Assembly: GCF_004014715.1 (NCBI RefSeq)
Contig: NZ_CP034834.1
Location: 434,001-498,000 of the forward strand
Direction: 5' to 3'
From: Pseudoalteromonas sp. R3
GTDB lineage: Bacteria; Pseudomonadota; Gammaproteobacteria; Enterobacterales; Alteromonadaceae
Length of the DNA: 64,000 nucleotides
Position 1 is the stretch's first letter. Each line of letters starts with the position of its first letter. The position numbers and the translations under genes were made by a program. The notes under the pieces are model-generated. The model saw nothing but the letters and a program-made list of their open reading frames with translations. It made no database searches and was not told where the DNA came from. Shown one piece after another: positions 36,375 to 45,251 of the stretch.

Positions 36375-39300
36375 TTATTTCGGTGCTGTAACTTTAAAGA
36401 ACAAACAATAAATCACAGGCAGAACTATCAAGGTCAGGACTGTCGCAAAGCCCAGACCAAACATGATGGTTACGGCCATCGATTTAAAGAACACATCGAA
36501 CAACAGAGGGATCATACCCAAAATTGTGGTAACCGCGGCCATAGAGACTGGGCGTACACGGCTCACTCCGGAGTCGAATACCGCCTGATAGGGGTCTTTA
36601 CCACTGTCTAATTCCAGGTTTATTTGATCCATTAGAACAATGCCGTTTTTGATCAACATACCAGACAGGCTTAGTAACCCCAGCAATGCCATAAAGCTGA
36701 AAGGCGCTTGAAAGATCACCAGCCCCGCTGTCACACCTATGATGGCAAGTGGCACGGTGCTCCAGATAACCAGGGGTTTACGTACAGAGTTGAATAGCAG
36801 CACAGTAATGATAAACATGGATAAATACCCTAAGGGGAGTGAACCGAAGATCGCTTTTTGTGCTTTGCTGGCAGACTCAAACTCACCACCCCACTGCATT
36901 TCATAACCTTGTGGTAGTTCAATGGCTTCAATGTCAGCACGAACCCGGGCAAACAGTTTAGCCGGCGTCTCATTGCCAATGACATCATGATCTGCCATGA
37001 CGGTGATAGTCCGCTTGCGGTCGCGGCGCATTATCAAGCTGTCTTCCCAAACAACTTCGACGCCGTCAAGGATTTGGCCTAAAGGTACATAGACATTAAG
37101 CACCGGGCTGAATATCTGCAGGTCAACCAGGTTTTCGACATTGCGTCTTTCAATTTCCGGTACACGCGCGACAATTGGTAACATTTTGGTGCCATCGCGA
37201 TACAGGCCGACTTTGTTGCCCGAAACACTGGTCAGCAATAGCTGATCGAGATCGGATTTACTGATCCCCAGGCGTCGTGCTTTTTGCTCATTAAATACAG
37301 GCTCCAGCACTTTAGAACGCTGACGCCAGTTATCACGAATGTTAAATGCTCCCAAATCTTGTGCCAACCGGTTTTTGGCCTGGTCTGCCAACTGACGCAG
37401 GACCACAGGATCTGGCCCAGAGAAACGGGCTTCAATTTTAGCATCCGTCGATGGACCAATTTCCATACGTTTGATTTTGAGTTTGCCGTCAAGTTCATTG
37501 TGAGTGGCAAAGTCCCTTACCTTCGCTATCATTGTCGCCACGGCATCCCGGTCGGTAACCCGAATGATTAACTGGCCATACGATGCATATTGCTTTTCCG
37601 GACTATAAGTTAGCATAAAGCGGGGCGCACCCTGACCGATAGTGGTGGTGATTTCCTCGACTAAGCTATCGTTCTGTAAAAACTGTTCTAGTTTTTTAAG
37701 GTTATCTGCTGTACTGCGAATATCAGCTCCCTGATAATGCCAGTAGTCGACATAAAACATAGGTGTGTTTGAAGCTGGGAAAAAGGACTGCTTAACCGAT
37801 TTAAAACCAACCATTGCACATCCGAGTAGTGCAATCATAGCAACGACCGTCGTCCAACGAAATCGCAGGCAAGCTCTAAGCAGGGCTTTGTATGCCGTGA
37901 AGATCAAACCCTGATAGGGGTCTTCATTGTCGTTACCTTGTCGGATCTCTTCTTTGAATAATATGTTTGCAAAAAAAGGTGTGAGAGTAATGGCCGTTAC
38001 CCAGCTGAGCAGCAAAGAAATGAGTAGCACCCAAAACAAAGAGCCGGCAAACTCACCACTGGCATCAGAGCTTAGCCCAATTGGCGCAAAAGCGGTGATG
38101 CCAATCACTGTGGCACCTAACAATGGCCATTTCGTTTGCTCAACGATATTGACTGCCGCTTTAATCTTAGTTTGTCCGCGTTTGAGGTTGATCAGTATCC
38201 CCTCTGTCACGACTATCGCATTGTCGACTAACATTCCGAGCGCGATGATCAGGGCTCCCAGAGAAATTCGTTGTAAGTCAATTGCAAACATTTTCATGAA
38301 GATGAATGTACCAAGTACTGTAAGCAGCAGGATACCACCAATCAAAATACCGCTTTTGACCCCCATGAAGATCAACAGCACGACAATAACAATTGCTACG
38401 GCTTCAAGCAGACTGATAATAAATCCGTTTACTGATTTTTCGACTTCATTGGGCTGGTTGTAAACTGTGTGGACTGACATGCCATGTGGACGTTGATACT
38501 CCAGTGAAGCAAGGTGCTTGTCTATGGCTTTTCCTACTTCTACGACATTGACGCCTGAGCTGAATGAGATACCGAGCAGCAAAGACTGATCGCGATTGTA
38601 GCGGGTGATATGCGTCGGAATTTCTGCATATTCGCGTCTGACTGTCGCCACATCACCCAGGTAAATCAGCTCCTTCGCGCCAGGTTTTGAAATCAGCAAG
38701 TCTTCGAGCTCAGAAACCTGATTAAATTCACCGGTAGGATGAATACGGATAGATTCGTCTCCGACGCGGATCCTGCCAGCATTTGACACACTGTTTTGTG
38801 TCTGGAGTAGAGAAAAAATACGGTTGTGTGATATCCCGAGCTGCGAGAGTTTCTGGCTGGATATTTCAACAGTAACCTGAGCCTGTTGCTCACCGGCTAT
38901 GGTGACTTTACTGACGCCATCGACCAATACGAGTTCTCGCTTCAGGTAATCGACATATTCTTTGAGTTCTTCATAGGAGTAACCATCTCCAGTTACGGCG
39001 TACAGTACGCCATAAACATCTGCAAAGTCATCCATGATTTTTGGAGGGTAGACACCCGGTGGCAAATTCGGTTTTAAATCGTTTATTTTTCGCCTTAACT
39101 CATCCCAGATTTGCTTAAGATCTTCCTTTCGGTAGGTGCTTTTCATTTCTACCGTGATTTGAGACTGACCCGGCGAAGAAATAGACGTGACATAATCAAC
39201 ATAAGGCAGGCTTTGAATGGCGTTCTCTATCGGATATGTGACTTCTTCTTCAACCTGCTGTGGCGATGCGCCCGGATAAACGGTGATGACCATCGCTTTT

Positions 39301-39428
39301 TTAAGCGTAAACTCAGGGTCTTCCAGTTGCCCAAGGCCAAAATACGAGACTGTCCCTGCTAAGAGCAGCAGCAGTGCGAACATCGCACTGATGACTTTGT
39401 TTTCAATAGACCACTTGGCAAGACTCAT
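36375..39428 (-). CDS. RND efflux transporter, inner-membrane subunit
   Basis: 1017 residues, the normal length for RND pumps of the HAE-1/AcrB superfamily. The N-terminal helix is followed by LEDPEFTLKKAMVITVYPGASP, a block typical of this proteobacterial subgroup. It carries the transmembrane segment with proton-relay aspartates (GMLVDNAIVVTEGI), two large periplasmic loops, and the closing RVRPVSMAAVTTILGM region. It would export drugs, detergents or metabolites using the proton gradient, together with the adjacent periplasmic adaptor. No outer-membrane channel gene is present, so it probably uses a TolC made elsewhere. It starts one base after the adaptor stop codon. Confidence 0.92.
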   Translation of the reverse strand: MSLAKWSIENKVISAMFALLLLLAGTVSYFGLGQLEDPEFTLKKAMVITVYPGASPQQVEEEVTYPIENAIQSLPYVDYVTSISSPGQSQITVEMKSTYRKEDLKQIWDELRRKINDLKPNLPPGVYPPKIMDDFADVYGVLYAVTGDGYSYEELKEYVDYLKRELVLVDGVSKVTIAGEQQAQVTVEISSQKLSQLGISHNRIFSLLQTQNSVSNAGRIRVGDESIRIHPTGEFNQVSELEDLLISKPGAKELIYLGDVATVRREYAEIPTHITRYNRDQSLLLGISFSSGVNVVEVGKAIDKHLASLEYQRPHGMSVHTVYNQPNEVEKSVNGFIISLLEAVAIVIVVLLIFMGVKSGILIGGILLLTVLGTFIFMKMFAIDLQRISLGALIIALGMLVDNAIVVTEGILINLKRGQTKIKAAVNIVEQTKWPLLGATVIGITAFAPIGLSSDASGEFAGSLFWVLLISLLLSWVTAITLTPFFANILFKEEIRQGNDNEDPYQGLIFTAYKALLRACLRFRWTTVVAMIALLGCAMVGFKSVKQSFFPASNTPMFYVDYWHYQGADIRSTADNLKKLEQFLQNDSLVEEITTTIGQGAPRFMLTYSPEKQYASYGQLIIRVTDRDAVATMIAKVRDFATHNELDGKLKIKRMEIGPSTDAKIEARFSGPDPVVLRQLADQAKNRLAQDLGAFNIRDNWRQRSKVLEPVFNEQKARRLGISKSDLDQLLLTSVSGNKVGLYRDGTKMLPIVARVPEIERRNVENLVDLQIFSPVLNVYVPLGQILDGVEVVWEDSLIMRRDRKRTITVMADHDVIGNETPAKLFARVRADIEAIELPQGYEMQWGGEFESASKAQKAIFGSLPLGYLSMFIITVLLFNSVRKPLVIWSTVPLAIIGVTAGLVIFQAPFSFMALLGLLSLSGMLIKNGIVLMDQINLELDSGKDPYQAVFDSGVSRVRPVSMAAVTTILGMIPLLFDVFFKSMAVTIMFGLGFATVLTLIVLPVIYCLFFKVTAPK

Positions 39429-39429
39429 A

Positions 39430-40509
39430 TTACAGGCCTCGCTCTTTAGTCCATGGACGGACTTTCAGGCCATCGCTGAGGTGATGTACACCCGCAGAGA
39501 CAATGATTTCGCCCGGTTGCAGGCCACTATTGATCTCGAAGCCCTGTTGACGTAACAAACCCACCTGGACGGCGCGTTTTGAAACAAGCTGAGTATCTGG
39601 ATTATAGATCCAAACATAGTGATTGCCTTCAGCAGCCTGAGTTTGCTCAGAGAAAACAGCCTCGTTAGGCACGATGATGGCGGAAGTGCTTTGGTTGGTG
39701 ATTTTACTCGGGTCAACATAGACATGTCCCGTCATACCTGCGAGTAGGTTGAAGTCTTCCGGGATGGGCAATGAAAACACGACTTTATAAGTGAGGGTGA
39801 CGGGATCGGCTTGTGTGTCCCACTCTTTTATGTTCAGCAGATAAGATTTGTCCGGGTAGCCGTCAAAAATGACCGTCGGATGATAGTCTAGATCTTTGTT
39901 TACGCGGGCAACCAGTTTTTCTGGTACCTGGATAACCACATCCATACGGTCGCGAGTTTCAAGGCGCAATATATTTTGTTTGGCGACAATGTTCTCAAAG
40001 TTTTTCACAAATACTTTGGCAATCGTACCGTCAAATGGTGCTCTGAGTTCGCTGTTTTCCAGGTTAGTCTGAGCGATTTTAAAAGCAGATTCGGCAACCT
40101 GCTCATTTGCCAGAGCCTGATCGTATTCTGCTTTGCTGGCAATTGATTTCTTATACAAAGACTCAATTCGGTTCAGCTGTGCAACGGCCAGTTCAAATTG
40201 AGCTTTTCGTTGCTGATACTGTAGCTCAAAGTCCTCTGGGTCGAGCTTAGCCAGAAGCTGTCCTTTTTGCACCTCCTGACCGGCCAACACCGGAAACTCC
40301 ATTAGCTCTCCATTGACTCTGAAAGCAAGATAAGAGCCCTGATTAGCGACAACCTCAGCCGGAAAGCTACGTAACTGGCTGGCCTGTGGATCAGATACTG
40401 TATGCAGTTTAACAGGGCGAATGACTTGACTGGTTGATGCCGGCTGTGTGGCTTCCTGACAGGCAGACAATAACAGCAAAGCGGGAAAAAAGAGTGCGAG
40501 TTTATTCAC
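39430..40509 (-). CDS. RND efflux periplasmic adaptor (membrane fusion) lipoprotein
   Basis: 359 residues. The signal peptide ends in the lipobox LSAC, so the protein is a lipoprotein anchored to the inner membrane. The lipoyl half-motifs AFRVNGELMEFPVLAGQEVQKG and the paired ELRAPFDGTIAKVFV enclose a short coiled coil (about residues 95-150). A beta-barrel and membrane-proximal domain follow. It couples the RND pump encoded directly downstream to an outer-membrane channel. A LysR gene is divergent across 96 A+T-rich bases, suggesting local control. Confidence 0.92.
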   Translation of the reverse strand: MNKLALFFPALLLLSACQEATQPASTSQVIRPVKLHTVSDPQASQLRSFPAEVVANQGSYLAFRVNGELMEFPVLAGQEVQKGQLLAKLDPEDFELQYQQRKAQFELAVAQLNRIESLYKKSIASKAEYDQALANEQVAESAFKIAQTNLENSELRAPFDGTIAKVFVKNFENIVAKQNILRLETRDRMDVVIQVPEKLVARVNKDLDYHPTVIFDGYPDKSYLLNIKEWDTQADPVTLTYKVVFSLPIPEDFNLLAGMTGHVYVDPSKITNQSTSAIIVPNEAVFSEQTQAAEGNHYVWIYNPDTQLVSKRAVQVGLLRQQGFEINSGLQPGEIIVSAGVHHLSDGLKVRPWTKERGL

Positions 40510-40605
40510 GAATATTACTCCCTCAGACTAAAATTTAGTGCAGGATAATGAATTTGGGCATAAAATAAAAATTATTAAAACTTTGGTTTAAAATAAATAT
40601 TATTT

Positions 40606-41502
40606 ATGAAGTTGGCAGACATTCAGGTACTCAATGCCGTGGCAAATGCACAAAGCCTGAGCGAGGCGGCAAAGCGATTGTATAAATCACAACCGGCGGT
40701 AACGCAAGCCTTAAAAAGGCTGTCCGATGAGCTGGGCTTTGCGTTGGTGACGCGAGAAGATTACCGGATAAGGCTCACAGAGCAGGGTAAACGCTTTCAT
40801 CAACATGCGCAAAAGTTGTTAGAACATCATAATCACCTAAAAATTCTGGCGGATGAATTTTCTCAGGGTAATGAAGCAAAATTTCGCATTTGCTATGAAC
40901 CCATGTGCCATCAGGAAACGTATAACGCCCAGATTAGTAGCACTTTTAAGCAATTTCCCTCAACTGAGTTGGTAATTTCCAGCGGCAGACGCTTTGTAGC
41001 CCTTGAGCAAGTGAATGCTGGCGCTGCTGATCTCGGGATAGGCCCATGGTTCGACCTGTTTCATGCCACCGGAGAGCTCGAGTCCGTTGCAATCGGAGAA
41101 ACTAAGCTTGGTGTGGTTGCCAAACGAGGCCTGTTGCCTAAACGTATGTACTATGATGAATTGAGCCTCTACCCGTGTTTGGCAATGGTAGAAAGTGGGT
41201 TTGATTTTGACAGTGAGCGTCTGGCCTATTCCAGGGGATTACATGTGATGAAACTGGATGATGTCAGTACCATTAAACTATTCTTATCTCAGGGGGTTGG
41301 GTTTGCATTGACCAGCCTCAACACCTGTCGCCAGGAGTTGGAAAGTGGTGAGCTTGAGCGTATTGAGATCATAGACAGACAACATGAGTTCACAGCAGCA
41401 ATACACGCATTTCGTCGTCATCAGAGTCATTATGGGCCGGTTGCCCGGCATTTGTGGCAACAGTTCACAGCATTAGGAGCGCAGTTTGCTAGAGGAAGCT
41501 AA
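40606..41502 (+). CDS. LysR family transcriptional regulator
   Basis: 298 residues with an N-terminal winged helix-turn-helix (DIQVLNAVANAQSLSEAAKRL, then QPAVTQALKRLSDELGFALVTR) and a C-terminal effector-binding domain of the periplasmic-binding type. It is divergent from the RND adaptor-pump operon, the standard placement of its regulator. The upstream region is very A+T rich, and no strong ribosome binding site precedes the ATG. The inducer is unknown. The 3' end overlaps the start of the alkyltransferase-like gene by 17 bases. Confidence 0.9.
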   Translation: MKLADIQVLNAVANAQSLSEAAKRLYKSQPAVTQALKRLSDELGFALVTREDYRIRLTEQGKRFHQHAQKLLEHHNHLKILADEFSQGNEAKFRICYEPMCHQETYNAQISSTFKQFPSTELVISSGRRFVALEQVNAGAADLGIGPWFDLFHATGELESVAIGETKLGVVAKRGLLPKRMYYDELSLYPCLAMVESGFDFDSERLAYSRGLHVMKLDDVSTIKLFLSQGVGFALTSLNTCRQELESGELERIEIIDRQHEFTAAIHAFRRHQSHYGPVARHLWQQFTALGAQFARGS

Positions 41503-41803
41503 AGAAGAATTCCGAGCTAAAGTCTTCACCCTGATTGGTGCCATTCCCCCCGGCAATGTCGCAACATACGGGCAAATTGCCGCTCTTGCCGGGGCACCCA
41601 GGCATGCGAGGGCAGTCGGCTACTTATTGAAGCATTTGCCTGCGGGGTCGAGTCTGCCCTGGTACAGAGTGATTAACAGTCAGGGAAAGATATCTTTTCC
41701 ACCCGAGAGCGACAAATTCAGTGAACAGAGTGAGTTATTGCGCTCAGAGGGAGTGCAGGTACAAGGCGGTAAAGTTGCTTTACGCCGGTATCAGTGGTGC
41801 TAA
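41486..41803 (+). CDS. Alkyltransferase-like protein (MGMT family, Cys replaced by Trp)
   Basis: A 105-residue protein with the DNA-binding fold of O6-alkylguanine methyltransferases: GNVATYGQIAALAGAPRHARAVGYLL carries the DNA-flipping arginine region, and PWYRVINSQGKIS stands at the active-site PCHRV position. The reactive Cys is Trp, as in Atl1/YbaZ alkyltransferase-like proteins, which bind O6-alkylguanine and recruit nucleotide excision repair rather than removing the alkyl group. The start is TTG 41486, supported by AGGAG at 41474-41478 and by the family length. It overlaps the LysR gene by 17 bases and heads a group of repair genes. Confidence 0.88.
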   Translation: MLEEAKEEFRAKVFTLIGAIPPGNVATYGQIAALAGAPRHARAVGYLLKHLPAGSSLPWYRVINSQGKISFPPESDKFSEQSELLRSEGVQVQGGKVALRRYQWC

Positions 41804-41838
41804 ATCTATCCGTCATTTTTTAAGTTATGGAGAGAGCA

Positions 41839-42810
41839 ATGATAGAGCAAGCTTTTAACTTCAACAGCCCCATTAAAATAGGGATCAGCGCGTGTCTGGC
41901 AGGAGATAAAGTGCGTTTTGATTCCGGTCATAAACGCAGCAATTTTTGTATGGATGAACTGGCAGAGTACGTCGAATATGTACGTTTCTGTCCTGAAGTT
42001 GCCATCGGTTTACCTATCCCGAGAAAAACCATTCGTCAGGTGAGGGTAGAAGATGTGATTAAGGTTGGACCTGCACACAGCGACGAAGACTATGCCCCAG
42101 AGCTGGCAGAATACGGAAAGAAAGTATCAGATGAGCATGGCGCGCAGTTGTCTGGTTATATCTTTTGTGCCAAAAGCCCCAGTTGTGGTATGGAGCGGGT
42201 GAAAATCTACAATGAAGCCGAAACAGGTAATACCTCTGAAGGTATAGGGATTTTTGCTGAGCAAATCATGGCACGTAACCCTTTACTGCCTTGCGAAGAG
42301 AATGGTCGACTAAACGACATGCACCTGAGAGAAAATTTTGTGATGCGTGTCTATGTGTATAAAAGTTGGCAAGAGCTGGTGGCCAGTAACCCTGGGTTGC
42401 ACGAACTAACCACTTTTCATGCCCGCCATAAGTATTTACTGATGAGTCATAATTATGAGGCTTACCGTGAACTTGGTCGGCTGTTGGCTGAAGGTAAGGG
42501 AACAGATCTGGACGAGCTTAGAGGTACTTACATTACAGGACTAATGGCAGCTTTATCGCGCCCCGCCAGACGTAAAGACCAGGCAAACACTTTGTCGCAC
42601 TTACAGGGATATTTTAAGAAAGTGCTAGGCAAGGTTGAGAAACAGGAACTTTGCCGTGCAATCGATGATTATCGCATCGGACAGGTGCCTTTGCAGGTAC
42701 CGCTAACTTTATTGCGTCACCACCTGATAATGCATCCAAACGACTACCTGATGCAACAGGTGTACTTCTATCCTTATCCTAATGAACTCAAGTTGAGGTA
42801 TGCGATTTAA
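41839..42810 (+). CDS. TudS (DUF523)-DUF1722 fusion, predicted tRNA 4-thiouridine desulfidase (RudS type)
   Basis: 323 residues: an N-terminal DUF523/TudS domain (about 1-160) and a C-terminal DUF1722 domain (about 185-315). TudS enzymes hold a [4Fe-4S] cluster by three Cys; here these are in ISACLAGDKVRFDSGH, RFCPEVAIGLPIPR and KSPSCGMERVK, and the Glu of CPE is conserved. Fusions with DUF1722 have been described as RudS, which remove sulfur from 4-thiouridine in tRNA. E. coli YbgA (DUF1722 only) is also next to phrB. ATG 41839 was chosen because GGAGAGAG lies just before it. It overlaps the photolyase gene by one base (TAATG). Confidence 0.82.
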   Translation: MIEQAFNFNSPIKIGISACLAGDKVRFDSGHKRSNFCMDELAEYVEYVRFCPEVAIGLPIPRKTIRQVRVEDVIKVGPAHSDEDYAPELAEYGKKVSDEHGAQLSGYIFCAKSPSCGMERVKIYNEAETGNTSEGIGIFAEQIMARNPLLPCEENGRLNDMHLRENFVMRVYVYKSWQELVASNPGLHELTTFHARHKYLLMSHNYEAYRELGRLLAEGKGTDLDELRGTYITGLMAALSRPARRKDQANTLSHLQGYFKKVLGKVEKQELCRAIDDYRIGQVPLQVPLTLLRHHLIMHPNDYLMQQVYFYPYPNELKLRYAI

Positions 42811-44189
42811 TGTCTGCACTGTTTTGGTTTCGTCGCGATTTACGTATTTATGGCAATGAAGCGCTCATTGAGGCTGTGGAAAACGGGACCCGCGATGCAC
42901 TTTTCTTTGTCTGTGAACAACAGTGGCAACAGCATAATGCCGCACCTTTGCAGGTTGATTTGCTCAAGAGGCGCGTAGTGTGGTTGGGACACAAACTGGC
43001 CGAGTTAGGTGTGCGTTTACATGTACTTGATGCAGGTAGCTTTGCCAAGGTACCAACACTGCTTGCCCAGTTTTGTCAGACCCATGAGGTTGATCAGGTT
43101 TATGCCAACCGTGAGTACGAAGTGAATGAGCAGGCCAGAGACTACGCCTGTCAGGACGCAGGGATACAATTGCTTCTTTTCGATGGCGACGTGATAGCGC
43201 CACCAGGTAGTGTTACAACAGCCAGCAATGAAATGTACAAAGTGTTTACGCCATTTAAAAAGGCATGGCTCAAACAGTACGAACAACAGCAGTTTTTTCT
43301 GCCCGGTTGGCCAGAACTCGACCTGACGCCAATAAAATGGGAAACCCCAGCGCTGCTGATGGGTGATGGCAGCTCAGATAAGTGGCCAGTTAATGATGAT
43401 ATTCTGGTGAAGGTTGTTCAGGCGTTTATTCAGGAAAAAATGACGGATTATAAAGAGCAAAGAGATTTTCCTAGTGTAAAAGGTACCTCCGGGTTAAGCC
43501 CTTATTTGGCTTTGGGCATGGTATCGGTTAAGCAATTATTAGCTGAAGTTCAGCTGCATTTTCCTGAACTGCTACAGATGACCAGTGCACCCGCATTCAG
43601 TTGGGTTAACGAGTTGATTTGGCGCGAGTTTTACCGGCACCTTATTTGCGCTTATCCGAAGTTGTGTAAAGGCTTTAATTTCAACGAAAAGTACAATGAC
43701 GTCGGCTGGCGCCATGACGAAGCTCAATTTGGGGCCTGGTGCGAAGGAAAAACGGGTTATCCGATAGTGGATGCGGCAATGCGCCAGCTCAATCAGACCG
43801 GTTGGATGCATAATCGTTTGCGTATGATAGTGGCAAGCTTTTTAACTAAGCATCTGTTGATAGACTGGCGAAAAGGGGAGCATTACTTCATGAGTAAGCT
43901 GATTGATGGCGACCTGGCCAGTAATAACGGTGGCTGGCAATGGGCTGCCAGTACAGGGTGCGATGCTCAACCATATTTCCGGATTTTTAATCCCATCAGT
44001 CAAAGTGAAAAGTTCGATCCACAAGGTGATTTCATTCGTAAGTTTGTGCCTGAGCTGAGTGAGGTGCCCGCGAAGTCAATCCATTTCCCTCATGATTATT
44101 TGCAGGCATTTGGCATAGATGGTTACGTTGAGCCTATAGTGGAGCACAAAGCTGCAAGGGAAAGAGCTTTGGCCGCGTTTAAGGTATGA
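42810..44189 (+). CDS. phrB: Deoxyribodipyrimidine photolyase (CPD, class I)
   Basis: Repairs cyclobutane pyrimidine dimers with blue light. 459 residues: an N-terminal antenna domain (SALFWFRRDLRIYGNEAL) and a C-terminal FAD domain with the signature WVNELIWREFYRHL, then QTGWMHNRLRMIVASFLTK, DWRKGEHYF, and DLASNNGGWQWAASTGCD. The tryptophans of the electron transfer chain are present, so it is a true photolyase of the PhrB type rather than a cryptochrome. It is translationally coupled to the TudS-DUF1722 gene and follows the alkyltransferase-like gene, forming a light and DNA-damage unit. Confidence 0.94.
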   Translation: MSALFWFRRDLRIYGNEALIEAVENGTRDALFFVCEQQWQQHNAAPLQVDLLKRRVVWLGHKLAELGVRLHVLDAGSFAKVPTLLAQFCQTHEVDQVYANREYEVNEQARDYACQDAGIQLLLFDGDVIAPPGSVTTASNEMYKVFTPFKKAWLKQYEQQQFFLPGWPELDLTPIKWETPALLMGDGSSDKWPVNDDILVKVVQAFIQEKMTDYKEQRDFPSVKGTSGLSPYLALGMVSVKQLLAEVQLHFPELLQMTSAPAFSWVNELIWREFYRHLICAYPKLCKGFNFNEKYNDVGWRHDEAQFGAWCEGKTGYPIVDAAMRQLNQTGWMHNRLRMIVASFLTKHLLIDWRKGEHYFMSKLIDGDLASNNGGWQWAASTGCDAQPYFRIFNPISQSEKFDPQGDFIRKFVPELSEVPAKSIHFPHDYLQAFGIDGYVEPIVEHKAARERALAAFKV

Positions 44190-44420
44190 ACGGCGACAGA
44201 TATTTACTGTAAGCTCACAGGTGACGCGGGCTGAGGCGGGGTGTATGCAAAGTAATCAAAAAGTGCACGTTTTTGTGCCTGATATGTTTACACCCGCGTC
44301 AGATAAGGCCAAATAGCGTAAATATTTTAGTTAAAAGGGGATTTTAGGCTTGCACAAAGAAAAAAAATGGATAACCATAGAATCCGCTTCGGCAAATTAT
44401 AAAAACATAGGAATTATACA

Positions 44421-44696
44421 ATGAATAAAGCTCAACTAGTTGAAAAGATGGCGGCTGACGCTGAGATCTCAAAAGCTGCAGCGGCACGTGCGCTGGAAGC
44501 ATTCACTGGTGCTGTAACTCAGTCTCTTAAAGATGGTAACTCAGTGGCACTGGTTGGTTTTGGCACTTTCTCTGTAAAAGAGCGTTCAGCGCGCACGGGT
44601 CGTAACCCTCAAACTGGCGCTGAAATCCAAATTCCAGCGGCGAATATCCCTTCTTTCAAAGCGGGTAAAGGTCTTAAAGATCAGGTTAACCCTTAA
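44421..44696 (+). CDS. hupB: DNA-binding protein HU
   Basis: A 91-residue histone-like protein that bends and compacts DNA. The start [21 protein letters not shown], the [21 protein letters not shown] arm with the NP intercalating turn, and the closing [10 protein letters not shown] are standard HU features. An AGGA site lies before the ATG. The base and codon use are those of a highly expressed gene. It is followed by a strong terminator and preceded by 231 bases without a gene that contain a long-range inverted repeat. Confidence 0.95.
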   Translation: MNKAQLVEKMAADAEISKAAAARALEAFTGAVTQSLKDGNSVALVGFGTFSVKERSARTGRNPQTGAEIQIPAANIPSFKAGKGLKDQVNP

Positions 44697-44726
44697 GAAA
44701 CTGCCAGTACAGTTTTATCTTTATTA

Positions 44727-44751
44727 AAAAAGGGGCTTTCGCCCCTTTTTG
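44727..44751. terminator. Bidirectional terminator between hupB and ilvH
   Basis: AAAGGGGC and GCCCCTTT enclose a TTTC loop with a T run on each strand, serving both converging genes. Confidence 0.93.
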
Positions 44752-44753
44752 TA

Positions 44754-45251
44754 TTAAGCTCTTAGCGCTTTATCTCCTCGCCCAATACCTACGGTTCCGG
44801 AACGCACGATTTCAATAATATCGCTTTCATGCCTGAGCATATCCAGAAATGACTCTATCTTGTCACTGCTGCTTGCCAGTTGTACGGTATAACTGCGTTT
44901 GCCCATATCCAGTATGAGACCACCAAAGACGTCAGTTACACGTGTCACAGCGGCTCTGGTTTGCTCATTGCCAGCAAACACCTTCGCGAGCAATAGCTCC
45001 CGTTCGATATGAGCAGTTTCAGTGAGGTCAATGATTTTTAGCACGTCTACGAGTTTGTTTACCTGTTTAGTTATCTGCTCAACAACTCTGTCATCTCCAT
45101 GTGTCGTTATGGTAATGCGAGAAAGTGTTTTATCGTCGGTTGTACCTACCGTTAAGCTGTCTATATTATATGCGCGCTGAGAAAATAATCCCACAATGCG
45201 CGACAAGGCGCCCGGTTCGTTTTCAAGTAAAATAGCCAATATTCTACGCAT
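44754..45251 (-). CDS. ilvH: Acetolactate synthase small (regulatory) subunit
   Basis: Regulatory subunit that confers valine feedback control on the acetolactate synthase encoded just upstream. 165 residues, with the ACT domain opening [21 protein letters not shown] and RAYNIDSLTVG, and the C-terminal dimer domain ending RSGTVGIGRGDKALR, very close to E. coli IlvH. The start is ATG 45251, which overlaps the ilvI stop codon (TAATG); a longer open frame has no family support. It ends at a shared terminator. Confidence 0.95.
   Translation of the reverse strand: MRRILAILLENEPGALSRIVGLFSQRAYNIDSLTVGTTDDKTLSRITITTHGDDRVVEQITKQVNKLVDVLKIIDLTETAHIERELLLAKVFAGNEQTRAAVTRVTDVFGGLILDMGKRSYTVQLASSSDKIESFLDMLRHESDIIEIVRSGTVGIGRGDKALRA

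Noticed and set aside
37927-38463. 178-codon open frame on the plus strand
   Set aside because: Lies wholly antisense to the conserved RND pump gene and its translation resembles no protein; a shadow of a long coding region.
40510-40605. LysR operator between the RND adaptor and the LysR gene
   Set aside because: The region is so A+T rich that several weak T-N11-A matches occur; none stands out enough to annotate.
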